Positions 1-6,105 of a DNA stretch of 8,328 bases are shown in pieces; positions within the stretch are counted from its first letter, which is position 1, and each line of letters starts with the position of its first letter. This DNA is from Bacteroidales bacterium (GTDB lineage Bacteria > Bacteroidota > Bacteroidia > Bacteroidales > B18-G4). Position numbers and translations under genes: made by a program. The stretch covers positions 1 to 8,328 of the forward strand of contig JAGLEK010000097.1 of assembly GCA_023145125.1 (NCBI GenBank), given 5' to 3'. The notes beneath the pieces were generated by a model. The model was not told where the DNA came from. It saw nothing but the letters and a program-made list of their open reading frames with translations, and made no database searches.

Positions 1-1
1 C

Positions 2-31
2 GATATTTGATATTCGATATTCGATATTCGA
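2..31. repeat. 7-bp tandem repeat (gatattc), at left window edge
   Basis: Four consecutive 7-bp units can be read: one gatattt (2-8) and three gatattc (9-29), followed by the first two bases of a fifth. The array ends exactly at the stop codon of the minus-strand gene, so it lies in that gene's 3' flank. It may continue to the left of the window. The unit contains the self-complementary parts ATAT and TCGA, so the array can pair with itself, but I see no U-tract to call it a terminator. Confidence 0.85.
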
Positions 32-1042
32 CTATGTCCTTTTCCTTTTCCCGGCGATAAACACTATTGCTGTGGTTGTTGGCAACACCAAAAATAGAAA
101 CACCCAGAACATATACGCCGGCTGGCTGCGAAAAATAGCAGTAGCAAGGTTTCCGATGATCAGCCATTGCACAACATAAGCAAGGGTCACATTTTTTCCA
201 AACCATTGGAGATAAGACATTACAGGGTTTTTTCCAAGCCTGCTTATGAGGAATTGAAATGCAAGCACCCATAGTAAAAGGAAGAATAATCCCCAGATGA
301 AGAACAGTATGCCATGATGATAATAATATGGCAGAATTGTACTAATACGGGAAGCCCAGGGAAGGAAAAAAATGACGGGGATCCCTGATAGAAATACCAG
401 GTAGGTTCCGAATTTCATATAAACCGGATCATTGGTAAGTTTTTTCTCAAAAAGGGCAAATGTAAACCCGGCCAGAACCCATCCCGCCCAGGGAAAGAAA
501 GGAAAGTAGGACCACTCCGCATTGCTGATGATAAACGCCATGAAATACTTCCATATACCTTCGCCCTGGTACAGAAAGGGAGTATACTCAGCAAGAGCGG
601 GTATGGAAAAAGTGAGCAACAGGAAAACCCAAACATTTTTCCCTGCCACCATCTTAACTAAAGCAATAAAGATCAGGCTAAGCCCGGCAAGGAATAATAT
701 ATCGACACCGAAGATATAGTGCAGCGGGTTGAATTCCAGCTCGCCACGAAATATCCGGATCAGCAAATGGGCATTGAGGCCAATATTTAAGAAAAAGCCC
801 AGGATAATAAGCTTGATCCCGCGGACTGCCTGCTGTCCGCTGCTTTTTTTCGACAGGGCAGCAAAATATCCCATTATGGCCATGAAAACAGGTGCAGCAG
901 GCACACCTCCAAGAAATAGTGATATATACCCGAAAGAACTGTTATAAACCACCGGTAGCATGAGCAACTCCATGATATGGACCTGTATCATCAGAATCAC
1001 GGCAATTCCTTTTAATACGTCAGGAAGTGGTTTTCTTTCCAT
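32..1042 (-). CDS. Multi-pass membrane protein, DUF1624/HGSNAT-like acyltransferase family
   Basis: This 336-residue protein is almost wholly hydrophobic, with roughly nine or ten membrane segments and a basic tail (KRKR) at the C-terminus. The start resembles the R-x-L-x-D-x-L-(K/R)-G-x-A-x-x-x-M-x-x-x-H signature of DUF1624 and related membrane acyltransferases: D8, K11-G12, then H22 inside the first helix. Around residues 178-192 the segment SYFPFFPWAGWVLAGF matches the FPxFPWxG(Y/W) block of the same group, and residues 282-298 (GKNVTLAYVVQWLIIG) fit its late G-x-x-x-L-x-Y helix. Members are thought to move acetyl or other acyl groups across or at the cytoplasmic membrane onto sugars; the acceptor here cannot be told. 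It is divergently transcribed from the operon to its right and need not share its function. The ATG at 1042 is the natural start because the family signature begins within ten residues. Family-level call is fairly good, substrate unknown. Confidence 0.7.
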   Translation of the reverse strand: MERKPLPDVLKGIAVILMIQVHIMELLMLPVVYNSSFGYISLFLGGVPAAPVFMAIMGYFAALSKKSSGQQAVRGIKLIILGFFLNIGLNAHLLIRIFRGELEFNPLHYIFGVDILFLAGLSLIFIALVKMVAGKNVWVFLLLTFSIPALAEYTPFLYQGEGIWKYFMAFIISNAEWSYFPFFPWAGWVLAGFTFALFEKKLTNDPVYMKFGTYLVFLSGIPVIFFLPWASRISTILPYYYHHGILFFIWGLFFLLLWVLAFQFLISRLGKNPVMSYLQWFGKNVTLAYVVQWLIIGNLATAIFRSQPAYMFWVFLFLVLPTTTAIVFIAGKRKRT

Positions 1043-1061
1043 TAAATTGTTGAATTTGACA

Positions 1062-1069
1062 CAAAATAA
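1062..1069 (-). promoter_or_regulatory. Possible Bacteroidota-type -7 element for the minus-strand gene
   Basis: Read on the minus strand, TTATTTTG lies about 20 nt upstream of the ATG and loosely resembles the Bacteroidota -7 element TAnnTTTG. No convincing TTTG -33 box was found at the right distance, so this is weak. Confidence 0.2.
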
Positions 1070-1085
1070 TAAAATTTACGTATGC

Positions 1086-1113
1086 TACTTATGATAAGTA
1101 TCAGCAATATTGC
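1086..1113. promoter_or_regulatory. Two adjacent palindromes in the divergent intergenic region (operator candidate)
   Basis: TACTTATGATAAGTA (1086-1100) is a perfect 7-1-7 inverted repeat, and GCAATATTGC (1104-1113) is a perfect 10-bp palindrome three bases further on. They sit in the 153-bp gap between the divergent minus-strand gene and the plus-strand operon, 44 bp from one ATG and 83 bp from the other. This placement suits a dimeric regulator that could act on both directions. No regulator gene is present in the window, so the role is inferred from symmetry and position only. Confidence 0.4.
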
Positions 1114-1155
1114 ATATTGGCTGGAACATACTAAGGGTTTATCTGTTTACAAGTG

Positions 1156-1181
1156 TATATAATATAATAAATCTATATAAT
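1156..1181 (+). promoter_or_regulatory. AT-rich promoter-like stretch before the operon
   Basis: Three TATAAT hexamers occur at 1158-1163, 1163-1168 and 1176-1181, in a long A/T run 15-38 bp before the first start codon of the operon. I could not find a clear -33 TTTG or -35 partner, so the exact promoter is undecided. No Shine-Dalgarno sequence precedes the ATG at 1196, which is normal for Bacteroidota. Confidence 0.3.
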
Positions 1182-1195
1182 AACTCTTCTGCAGA

Positions 1196-1444
1196 ATGAA
1201 TTTAAAAAAGAATATCGCTGTCAGCGACTCCGGCTTCATATTTAATCCGGATACAGGCGAATCTTTCACAGCCAATCCCATAGGTCTTGAAATACTCGGT
1301 TTACTTAAAGAAGGCCTTGATTTTGAAGCCGTCAGGAAAAAGATACTCGAAAAGTACAAAACCGATAAGGATACTGTTGAGAAGGACTATCACGACTTCA
1401 TCAATATGCTCAACCAATTCAGCCTCATCGAACATGAAGGATAA
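1196..1444 (+). CDS. PqqD-like peptide-recognition (RRE) protein
   Basis: This 82-residue protein has the size and pattern of free-standing PqqD-family proteins. Residues 6-26 form short strands ending in the typical ESFTAN turn, where PqqD proteins have a 'xxxLNxxG' entry to the first helix. Three predicted helices follow: 27-39 (PIGLEILGLLKEG), 42-55 and 60-78, making a small winged-helix. In PQQ, lasso-peptide and many other RiPP pathways this fold binds the leader of a precursor peptide along its third strand and third helix and presents it to a modifying enzyme. No radical-SAM or precursor gene is next to it; instead the ATP-grasp gene overlaps its end by 11 nt, so the two are probably translated together. 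The likely bound partner in this locus is the N-terminal tail of the decarboxylase two genes on; that is an inference. It is not true PqqD: no other pqq gene is here. Confidence 0.8.
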   Translation: MNLKKNIAVSDSGFIFNPDTGESFTANPIGLEILGLLKEGLDFEAVRKKILEKYKTDKDTVEKDYHDFINMLNQFSLIEHEG

Positions 1445-2483
1445 AAAGACAATCAACATTGCCGTTACAGGCCTGAATGCTATCGACAGCCCCGGGCCCG
1501 GCATTGCTGTGAGCAGGGGGTTGCGGGAGGCTGAGGCCTTTGATGTACGCATCATCGGCCTGTCATATGAATCTCTCGAACCCGGGCTGTATATGCACGA
1601 TATTATTGATAAAAGCTACCAGATACCATATCCTTCAAGTGGAACTGGCACACTTTTCGAACGCATAAAATACATCCATGGAATAGAACAGCTCGACATG
1701 ATCATCCCGAATTTCGATTCCGAGCTCATTCCATTTATGAAACTATCCCCGGAACTCGAAAAGCTAGGAATTAAAACCTTCCTTCCTACCCATAAGCAAT
1801 ATGAAGAAAGGGAAAAGTTCAATCTGCCCGAATTTGGTGAAAAATATGACTTAAAGGTACCCGACAGCGAAGCCATACATGATATATCCGGCCTGCAAAA
1901 GCTTGTTTCAGAATACGGTTTCCCGCTTGTTGTAAAGGGGAAATTTTATGATGCAGGCATCGCATATAACCTCGAACAGGCTACAAGCCATTTCAACAGG
2001 ATCAGTGCCAAATGGGGACTACCCATTATCGTTCAGCAATTCATCCATGGAACGGAGTTCAACATAACAGGCCTTGGAGATGGCAAGGGCAATACCATTT
2101 CCATTGTGCCAATGCGCAAACAGTATATCACGGATAAAGGTAAAGCCTGGGGCGGGATCAGCATATCCGACAAGAATATGATCGACCTGACAAATAAATT
2201 TATTTCCTCCACGAAGTGGCGAGGAGGTTTCGAGCTTGAGCTCATGAAAGACAAAGATGGCGAATTCTATATCCTGGAGATCAACCCGCGCATGCCGGCA
2301 TGGATTTACCTTTCTGTCGGTGTCGGACAAAACATCCCTGAGGCTCTTGTGAAACTTGCCCTGGGCATGGAAATAAATGCTTTTACTGATTATTCCGTGG
2401 GGAAAATGTTCATCCGTTATTCATGGGATATGATCGTTGACCTGGAGGAGTTTCAGCAGATAAGTACGTTTGGGGAGTTATGA
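1434..2483 (+). CDS. ATP-grasp ligase, carbamoyl-phosphate-synthase-large-chain-like
   Basis: The product of 349 residues begins with a Rossmann-like N-domain: INIAVTGLNAIDSPGPG (7-23) is a glycine-rich nucleotide-fold start, as in CarB/PylC-type ATP-grasp proteins. The ATP-grasp core follows: GFPLVVKGK (162-170, with the ATP-binding lysine K168), QQFIHGTEFN (201-210) with E208, and the metal-binding block around 266-286 ending E282-x-N284-x-R286 (LEINPRM). All core residues are present, so it should be active, joining a carboxylate to an amine or similar nucleophile using ATP through an acyl-phosphate. The substrate is unknown. The start at 1434 is chosen because the glycine-rich fold begins seven residues later; an in-frame ATG at 1287 would add 49 residues that only read the PqqD-like gene in the wrong frame. 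It overlaps that gene by 11 nt, pointing to translational coupling and joint function. Confidence 0.85.
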   Translation: MKDKKTINIAVTGLNAIDSPGPGIAVSRGLREAEAFDVRIIGLSYESLEPGLYMHDIIDKSYQIPYPSSGTGTLFERIKYIHGIEQLDMIIPNFDSELIPFMKLSPELEKLGIKTFLPTHKQYEEREKFNLPEFGEKYDLKVPDSEAIHDISGLQKLVSEYGFPLVVKGKFYDAGIAYNLEQATSHFNRISAKWGLPIIVQQFIHGTEFNITGLGDGKGNTISIVPMRKQYITDKGKAWGGISISDKNMIDLTNKFISSTKWRGGFELELMKDKDGEFYILEINPRMPAWIYLSVGVGQNIPEALVKLALGMEINAFTDYSVGKMFIRYSWDMIVDLEEFQQISTFGEL

Positions 2484-2530
2484 TGGGGACGAGGTACGGG
2501 GCACGGGGTACGGGGTGCAGGGGACAAGGT
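2484..2530 (+). repeat. G-rich imperfect 7-bp tandem repeat, potential G-quadruplex, inside the operon
   Basis: Between the stop of the ligase and the start of the decarboxylase lie five runs of four guanines on the coding strand (2485-2488, 2498-2501, 2505-2508, 2512-2515, 2520-2523). The last four are separated by only 3, 3 and 4 bases, a fit to the four-tract G-quadruplex pattern. Units read ggggcac, ggggtac, ggggtgca, with a period near 7 bp. On the mRNA this would sit 27-52 nt upstream of the next ATG. It fills most of the only gap of more than one base in the operon. Confidence 0.8.
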
Positions 2531-2549
2531 AATTATTAAATAGAGAAAA

Positions 2550-3908
2550 ATGGAAAAATTAAGATATGAGCGGCCGATAATCAGAAAACTGGAATCTGCC
2601 ATGCCGAATAAGTTTGGCAGCCGGACCGAGCTCCTGCCAAAAACACATATAGATGGTGTTGCCGTTAAGGAACTGATCGATAATTATGGCTCACCGCTTT
2701 TTGTCATTTCGGAACAAACCATCAGGGAAACCTTTCAGGCAGAAAAAAAGGCTTTTACCACGAGGTACCCGAAAGTGCAATTTGCCTGGTCATACAAGAC
2801 CAATTACCTGAATGCAGTCTGTAATGTGTTTCACCAGGAGGGATCCTGGGCAGAGGTAGTTTCCGGCTTTGAATATGAAAAGGCCCTGAAGAATGGTGTT
2901 TCCGGAAAGAAGATCATCTTTAACGGCCCCGACAAGACAGAAGCAGACCTGCGTAAAGCAATCGCAAATGATTCACTGATCCATATCGACCATCTCGATG
3001 AACTTTATACGATCATTGAACTCGCCGGTGATATGAAGCTTAAACCCAGGGTAGCCATAAGGGTGAACATGGATATTGGTGTTTATCCCATGTGGGACCG
3101 CTTTGGTTTCAACTACGAGAACGGACAGGCCTGGGATGCCCTCAACAAGATCATGCGCTCCGATAAGCTGGAGCTGGTAGGACTGCATACGCATATAGGC
3201 ACATTCATGCTTACAGCACAGGCATACGGCACAGCAGCCTACAAGCTTGCCGATCTGGCCCTGGGAGTTCAAAAAAAGTACAAGCATAAGATCAAGTATA
3301 TAGACATGGGTGGCGGGTTTACGTCAAACAACACCCTCAAAGGAGCATATCTGCCGGGGGCAGACACCAATCCGGGTTTCGAGGATTATGCCGAAGCCAT
3401 CACCTCCGCCCTGATCAACTCCGATTTTGAGCCGGGAGACCTGCCACTGCTGATCCTGGAGACAGGAAGGGCCCTGATCGATGATGCCGGGTACCTTCTG
3501 GGTTCGGTGATCACAAACAAAAGGCTGTCTGACGGAAGAAGGAATACAATCATAGATGTAGGTGTGAATATTTTGTTCACCGCTTTCTGGTATGAGCATA
3601 AGGTGACCCCTGCACAGGAATTCACTCATTATGCTGAGGATACTGTCCTTTATGGCCCTCTATGCATGAACATCGATGTGATCAGGGAAAATGTCAGCCT
3701 CCCTCTGATGAACAAGGGAGATCACTTTGTCATCCACTCCGTGGGGGCTTACAATATGACACAATGGATGCAATTTATTACCTTGCGTCCGAAAGTAATA
3801 ATGATCGGCACTGATGGGGAAGCGCACCTGATCAGAGATAATGAATCCCTCGAAAGCATCACATCACATGAAAGGATGCCCGATCATCTGAAGAAATTTG
3901 AACTATAA
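2550..3908 (+). CDS. Fold-III PLP-dependent decarboxylase (diaminopimelate/ornithine decarboxylase superfamily) with leader-like N-terminal tail
   Basis: The 452-residue protein has every hallmark of the alanine-racemase-fold decarboxylases. These are K83 in FAWSYKTNYL (Schiff base to PLP), the PLP-stacking H215 in GLHTHIGT, the glycine loop IDMGGGF (251-257), E304 and R307 in ETGR, the catalytic C372 with D376 in GPLCMNID, and Y401 in GAY. It should therefore be an active cytoplasmic decarboxylase working as a dimer. Substrate is uncertain: the RPxLY and CES motifs of diaminopimelate decarboxylases are replaced by TAFWY (344-348) and CMN (372-374), so lysA is not a safe name. Before the barrel lies a basic tail (1-30) with a YxxPxI motif that resembles RiPP leader sequences, described separately. 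The ATG at 2550 is favoured because the tail appears purposeful and there is no better start; no Shine-Dalgarno is visible. It ends 1 nt before the next gene, so it is co-transcribed with it. Confidence 0.85.
   Translation: MEKLRYERPIIRKLESAMPNKFGSRTELLPKTHIDGVAVKELIDNYGSPLFVISEQTIRETFQAEKKAFTTRYPKVQFAWSYKTNYLNAVCNVFHQEGSWAEVVSGFEYEKALKNGVSGKKIIFNGPDKTEADLRKAIANDSLIHIDHLDELYTIIELAGDMKLKPRVAIRVNMDIGVYPMWDRFGFNYENGQAWDALNKIMRSDKLELVGLHTHIGTFMLTAQAYGTAAYKLADLALGVQKKYKHKIKYIDMGGGFTSNNTLKGAYLPGADTNPGFEDYAEAITSALINSDFEPGDLPLLILETGRALIDDAGYLLGSVITNKRLSDGRRNTIIDVGVNILFTAFWYEHKVTPAQEFTHYAEDTVLYGPLCMNIDVIRENVSLPLMNKGDHFVIHSVGAYNMTQWMQFITLRPKVIMIGTDGEAHLIRDNESLESITSHERMPDHLKKFEL
2565..2618 (+). other. 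Leader-like YxxPxI tail motif at the N-terminus of the decarboxylase
   Basis: Residues 6-23 of the decarboxylase read YERPIIRKLESAMPNKFG. Lasso-peptide leaders bound by PqqD-type domains follow a pattern YxxPxLxxxGxxxxxT; here Y6, P9 and I11 fit the first part, while the glycine position is a glutamate. The stretch lies ahead of the first strand of the catalytic domain, which starts near residue 32 (THIDG). It is rich in basic residues and contains no known catalytic residue. The match is seen in the sequence; its binding to the PqqD-like protein encoded upstream is inference. Confidence 0.5.
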
Positions 3909-3909
3909 A

Positions 3910-6105
3910 ATGCAGCTCAAGGCCTTTACAGATAGCATCGTCAACAGCTATTCTCAGGTATTCTTTTCGAAGAGCCGGGTATTTGCCTTCCTGATCATAC
4001 TTGTTACCTTCTTTGATTTCTATGCAGGGCTCTCAGGTTTGATTGCGGTGGCTGCATCCAATCTCGCTGCCATTCTGATCGGTTTTAACAGGCTGAACAT
4101 CCGAAGCGGATTTTATGGATTCAACAGCTTATTGGTAGCCCTGGGCCTTGGAATGTATTATGAGTTCAATGCCGAGCTTGTCCTGGTACTGCTTTTTGCC
4201 TCACTATTCACCCTGTTGGTGAGTGTGATGCTTGAAGGGGTGATCGGGAAATACGGCCTCCCCTATCTTAGTATTCCTTTTCTCTTCGGTATTTGGATGG
4301 TGCTCCTGGCTGCACGGGAATATACATCCATGGAGATCAGCCAGCGAGGCGTTTACTCCCTGAATGAGATGTACTCCCTGGGCGGGAATTGGCTGGTAAA
4401 CCTGCATGAATATCTTTACAGCCTGCCATTGCCCGATATCGTGGTATTATATTTCCGCTCCCTTGGAGCCATCTTTTTTCAGTACCACCTGGTTCCCGGC
4501 TTCATTATCGCCATTGGGGTGCTGATATATTCCCGGCAGGCTTTCCTGCTTTCCATCCTGGGGTTTGTCTCAGCATGGGTTTTCTACCTGATGATCGGCG
4601 CCGACATCAATGCCCTTAGCTATAGTTATATAGGCTTTAACTTTATTCTCACTGCCATCGCCATCGGCGGGTTCTTTATAATTCCCTCAAAATGGTCGTA
4701 CCTGTGGGTCATCCTGCTCACACCCCTGACCTCTTTTCTGATCACCAGCACAAGCGGGATGTTTGCAGCATCACAGCTTTCCATATATTCACTTCCATTT
4801 AACCTGGTGGTACTCATGTTCCTCTATATCCTGAAATTCAGGGAACGGCATTACCGTAAGCCGGAAATAGTCACGGTTCAGCATTTCTCCCCTGAAATGA
4901 ATTTCTATACGAAAGATAACTTTCGTAAACGCTTCGATGAAAATGTTTCGATAAACATCACACTGCCTTTCTGGGGGGAATGGACAGTAACCCAGGGCCA
5001 TGATGGTGAACAAACCCATAAAAACGATTGGAAGCATGCCTGGGATTTCGAAATTACTGGTGAGGATGGCATCTATCATTCCGGTTCCGGAACAGAGGCA
5101 GAAGATTTTTATTGCTTCAACAAGCCCCTTCTGGCCCCTGCCGACGGCTGGGTGGAAGATATTCTGGATGGTGTCGATGATAATGCCATTGGCGAAGTCA
5201 ACCTTGATCAGAACTGGGGCAATACCATCATAATCAAGCATGCCGATAAGGTTTATACTAAACTTAGCCATCTGAAGAAAGATTCTTTTAAGGTGGGAAA
5301 AGGGGATTATGTGAAACGAGGTGACGTGCTGGCCCTTTGTGGAAATTCCGGCCGCTCGCCTAAGCCACACCTGCACTTCCAGGTGCAGGCCGATCCATAT
5401 GTTGGATCACCCACTATCGATTATCCTATTGCATTTCATATTCTGAATGAAATTCCTTCTTGTAAGTTGGAAACATATTCCAGGCCCAAAATTTATGACA
5501 TCATCTCAAACATTGATATAAACGACAGCCTGCATAAGGCATTTCATTTTGTTCCCGGTCAAAAGATACAATTCAGGCTCACGTCTGATGATGAGAAATA
5601 TTCAGGTCAGGTAAAATTGCTGGTAAAGGCCGACCCATATAACAATACCTATATACATGACGAAGGGGGAAATGCAAAAGCATGGTTCCGTACCGAAGCA
5701 GGCATGACCTATTTCACACATTTTGAAGGGGACAGGCATTCGTTTCTTTATCTTCTTTTCCTGGGGCTGTACCGCAGCGTTTCCGGTTACTACCAGGGTT
5801 TAAAAGTACATGACGAATATACGCTCAGCATTATCATCAGTAAGACCGGGATGATCCTTCAGGACTTTATCGCTCCATTTTATACTTTTCTGCACGCTGA
5901 TTTTGAAATAGAATTCCTGAAGATGGAAGACGATCTGTCGGGCGGTAAGATCGGGTTGAGATCCCTGTTGACTGTACGGGCCGGGAAAAGAATCCGTAAT
6001 GCCATCGACTTCCGGTTTGATATTGACAAAGGCCGGATAGACAAGATGTACATCAGCACAATATCTGCAAATATCGAAGCTACATGGGAAGAGCCGGACT
6101 TCTGA
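3910..6105 (+). CDS. Urea-transporter-like channel fused to a periplasmic M23 peptidase domain
   Basis: This 731-residue protein has three parts. Residues 9-310 are a urea-transporter (UT) fold with its two-fold repeat plainly visible: SQVFFSKS (15-22) pairs with GAIFFQYH (186-193), RSGFYGFNSLLVALGLG (65-81) with SYSYIGFNFILTAIAIGG (237-254), and LPYLSIPF (117-124) with SLPFNL (294-299). Residues about 351-511 form an M23/LytM-type metallopeptidase: an H-D ligand pair in THKNDWKHAWDF (H370 or H376, D379), the usual beta-rich core with APADGWVEDI, and PKPHLHFQV with H487 and H489. These enzymes cut peptidoglycan cross-bridges or other glycine-rich peptides. Residues about 512-731 are a beta-rich domain I do not recognise. 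A TTG at 3898 would add four residues; the ATG at 3910, one base after the preceding stop, is the better start. The next gene overlaps its end by 22 nt. Confidence 0.8.
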   Translation: MQLKAFTDSIVNSYSQVFFSKSRVFAFLIILVTFFDFYAGLSGLIAVAASNLAAILIGFNRLNIRSGFYGFNSLLVALGLGMYYEFNAELVLVLLFASLFTLLVSVMLEGVIGKYGLPYLSIPFLFGIWMVLLAAREYTSMEISQRGVYSLNEMYSLGGNWLVNLHEYLYSLPLPDIVVLYFRSLGAIFFQYHLVPGFIIAIGVLIYSRQAFLLSILGFVSAWVFYLMIGADINALSYSYIGFNFILTAIAIGGFFIIPSKWSYLWVILLTPLTSFLITSTSGMFAASQLSIYSLPFNLVVLMFLYILKFRERHYRKPEIVTVQHFSPEMNFYTKDNFRKRFDENVSINITLPFWGEWTVTQGHDGEQTHKNDWKHAWDFEITGEDGIYHSGSGTEAEDFYCFNKPLLAPADGWVEDILDGVDDNAIGEVNLDQNWGNTIIIKHADKVYTKLSHLKKDSFKVGKGDYVKRGDVLALCGNSGRSPKPHLHFQVQADPYVGSPTIDYPIAFHILNEIPSCKLETYSRPKIYDIISNIDINDSLHKAFHFVPGQKIQFRLTSDDEKYSGQVKLLVKADPYNNTYIHDEGGNAKAWFRTEAGMTYFTHFEGDRHSFLYLLFLGLYRSVSGYYQGLKVHDEYTLSIIISKTGMILQDFIAPFYTFLHADFEIEFLKMEDDLSGGKIGLRSLLTVRAGKRIRNAIDFRFDIDKGRIDKMYISTISANIEATWEEPDF

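Noticed and set aside
1287..1433. Longer 5' extension of the ATP-grasp frame to an ATG at 1287
   Set aside because: The extra 49 residues are Ser/Arg/Lys-rich, read the PqqD-like gene out of frame and precede a clean Rossmann-type start at 1434.
2019..2330. 103-residue minus-strand open frame
   Set aside because: It is antisense to the ATP-grasp core, whose motifs are intact; the frame is a by-product of that coding sequence.
2550..3908. Naming the decarboxylase lysA
   Set aside because: Two substrate-recognition positions differ from diaminopimelate decarboxylases and the gene context is not lysine synthesis.
3898..3909. TTG start for the channel-peptidase gene, overlapping the decarboxylase
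   Set aside because: An ATG at 3910, one base after the stop, gives the same protein minus four residues and needs no rare start codon.
4789..5376. 195-residue open frame on the minus strand
   Set aside because: It lies fully inside the channel-peptidase gene, opposite its well-conserved UT and M23 motifs, and has no recognisable domain.
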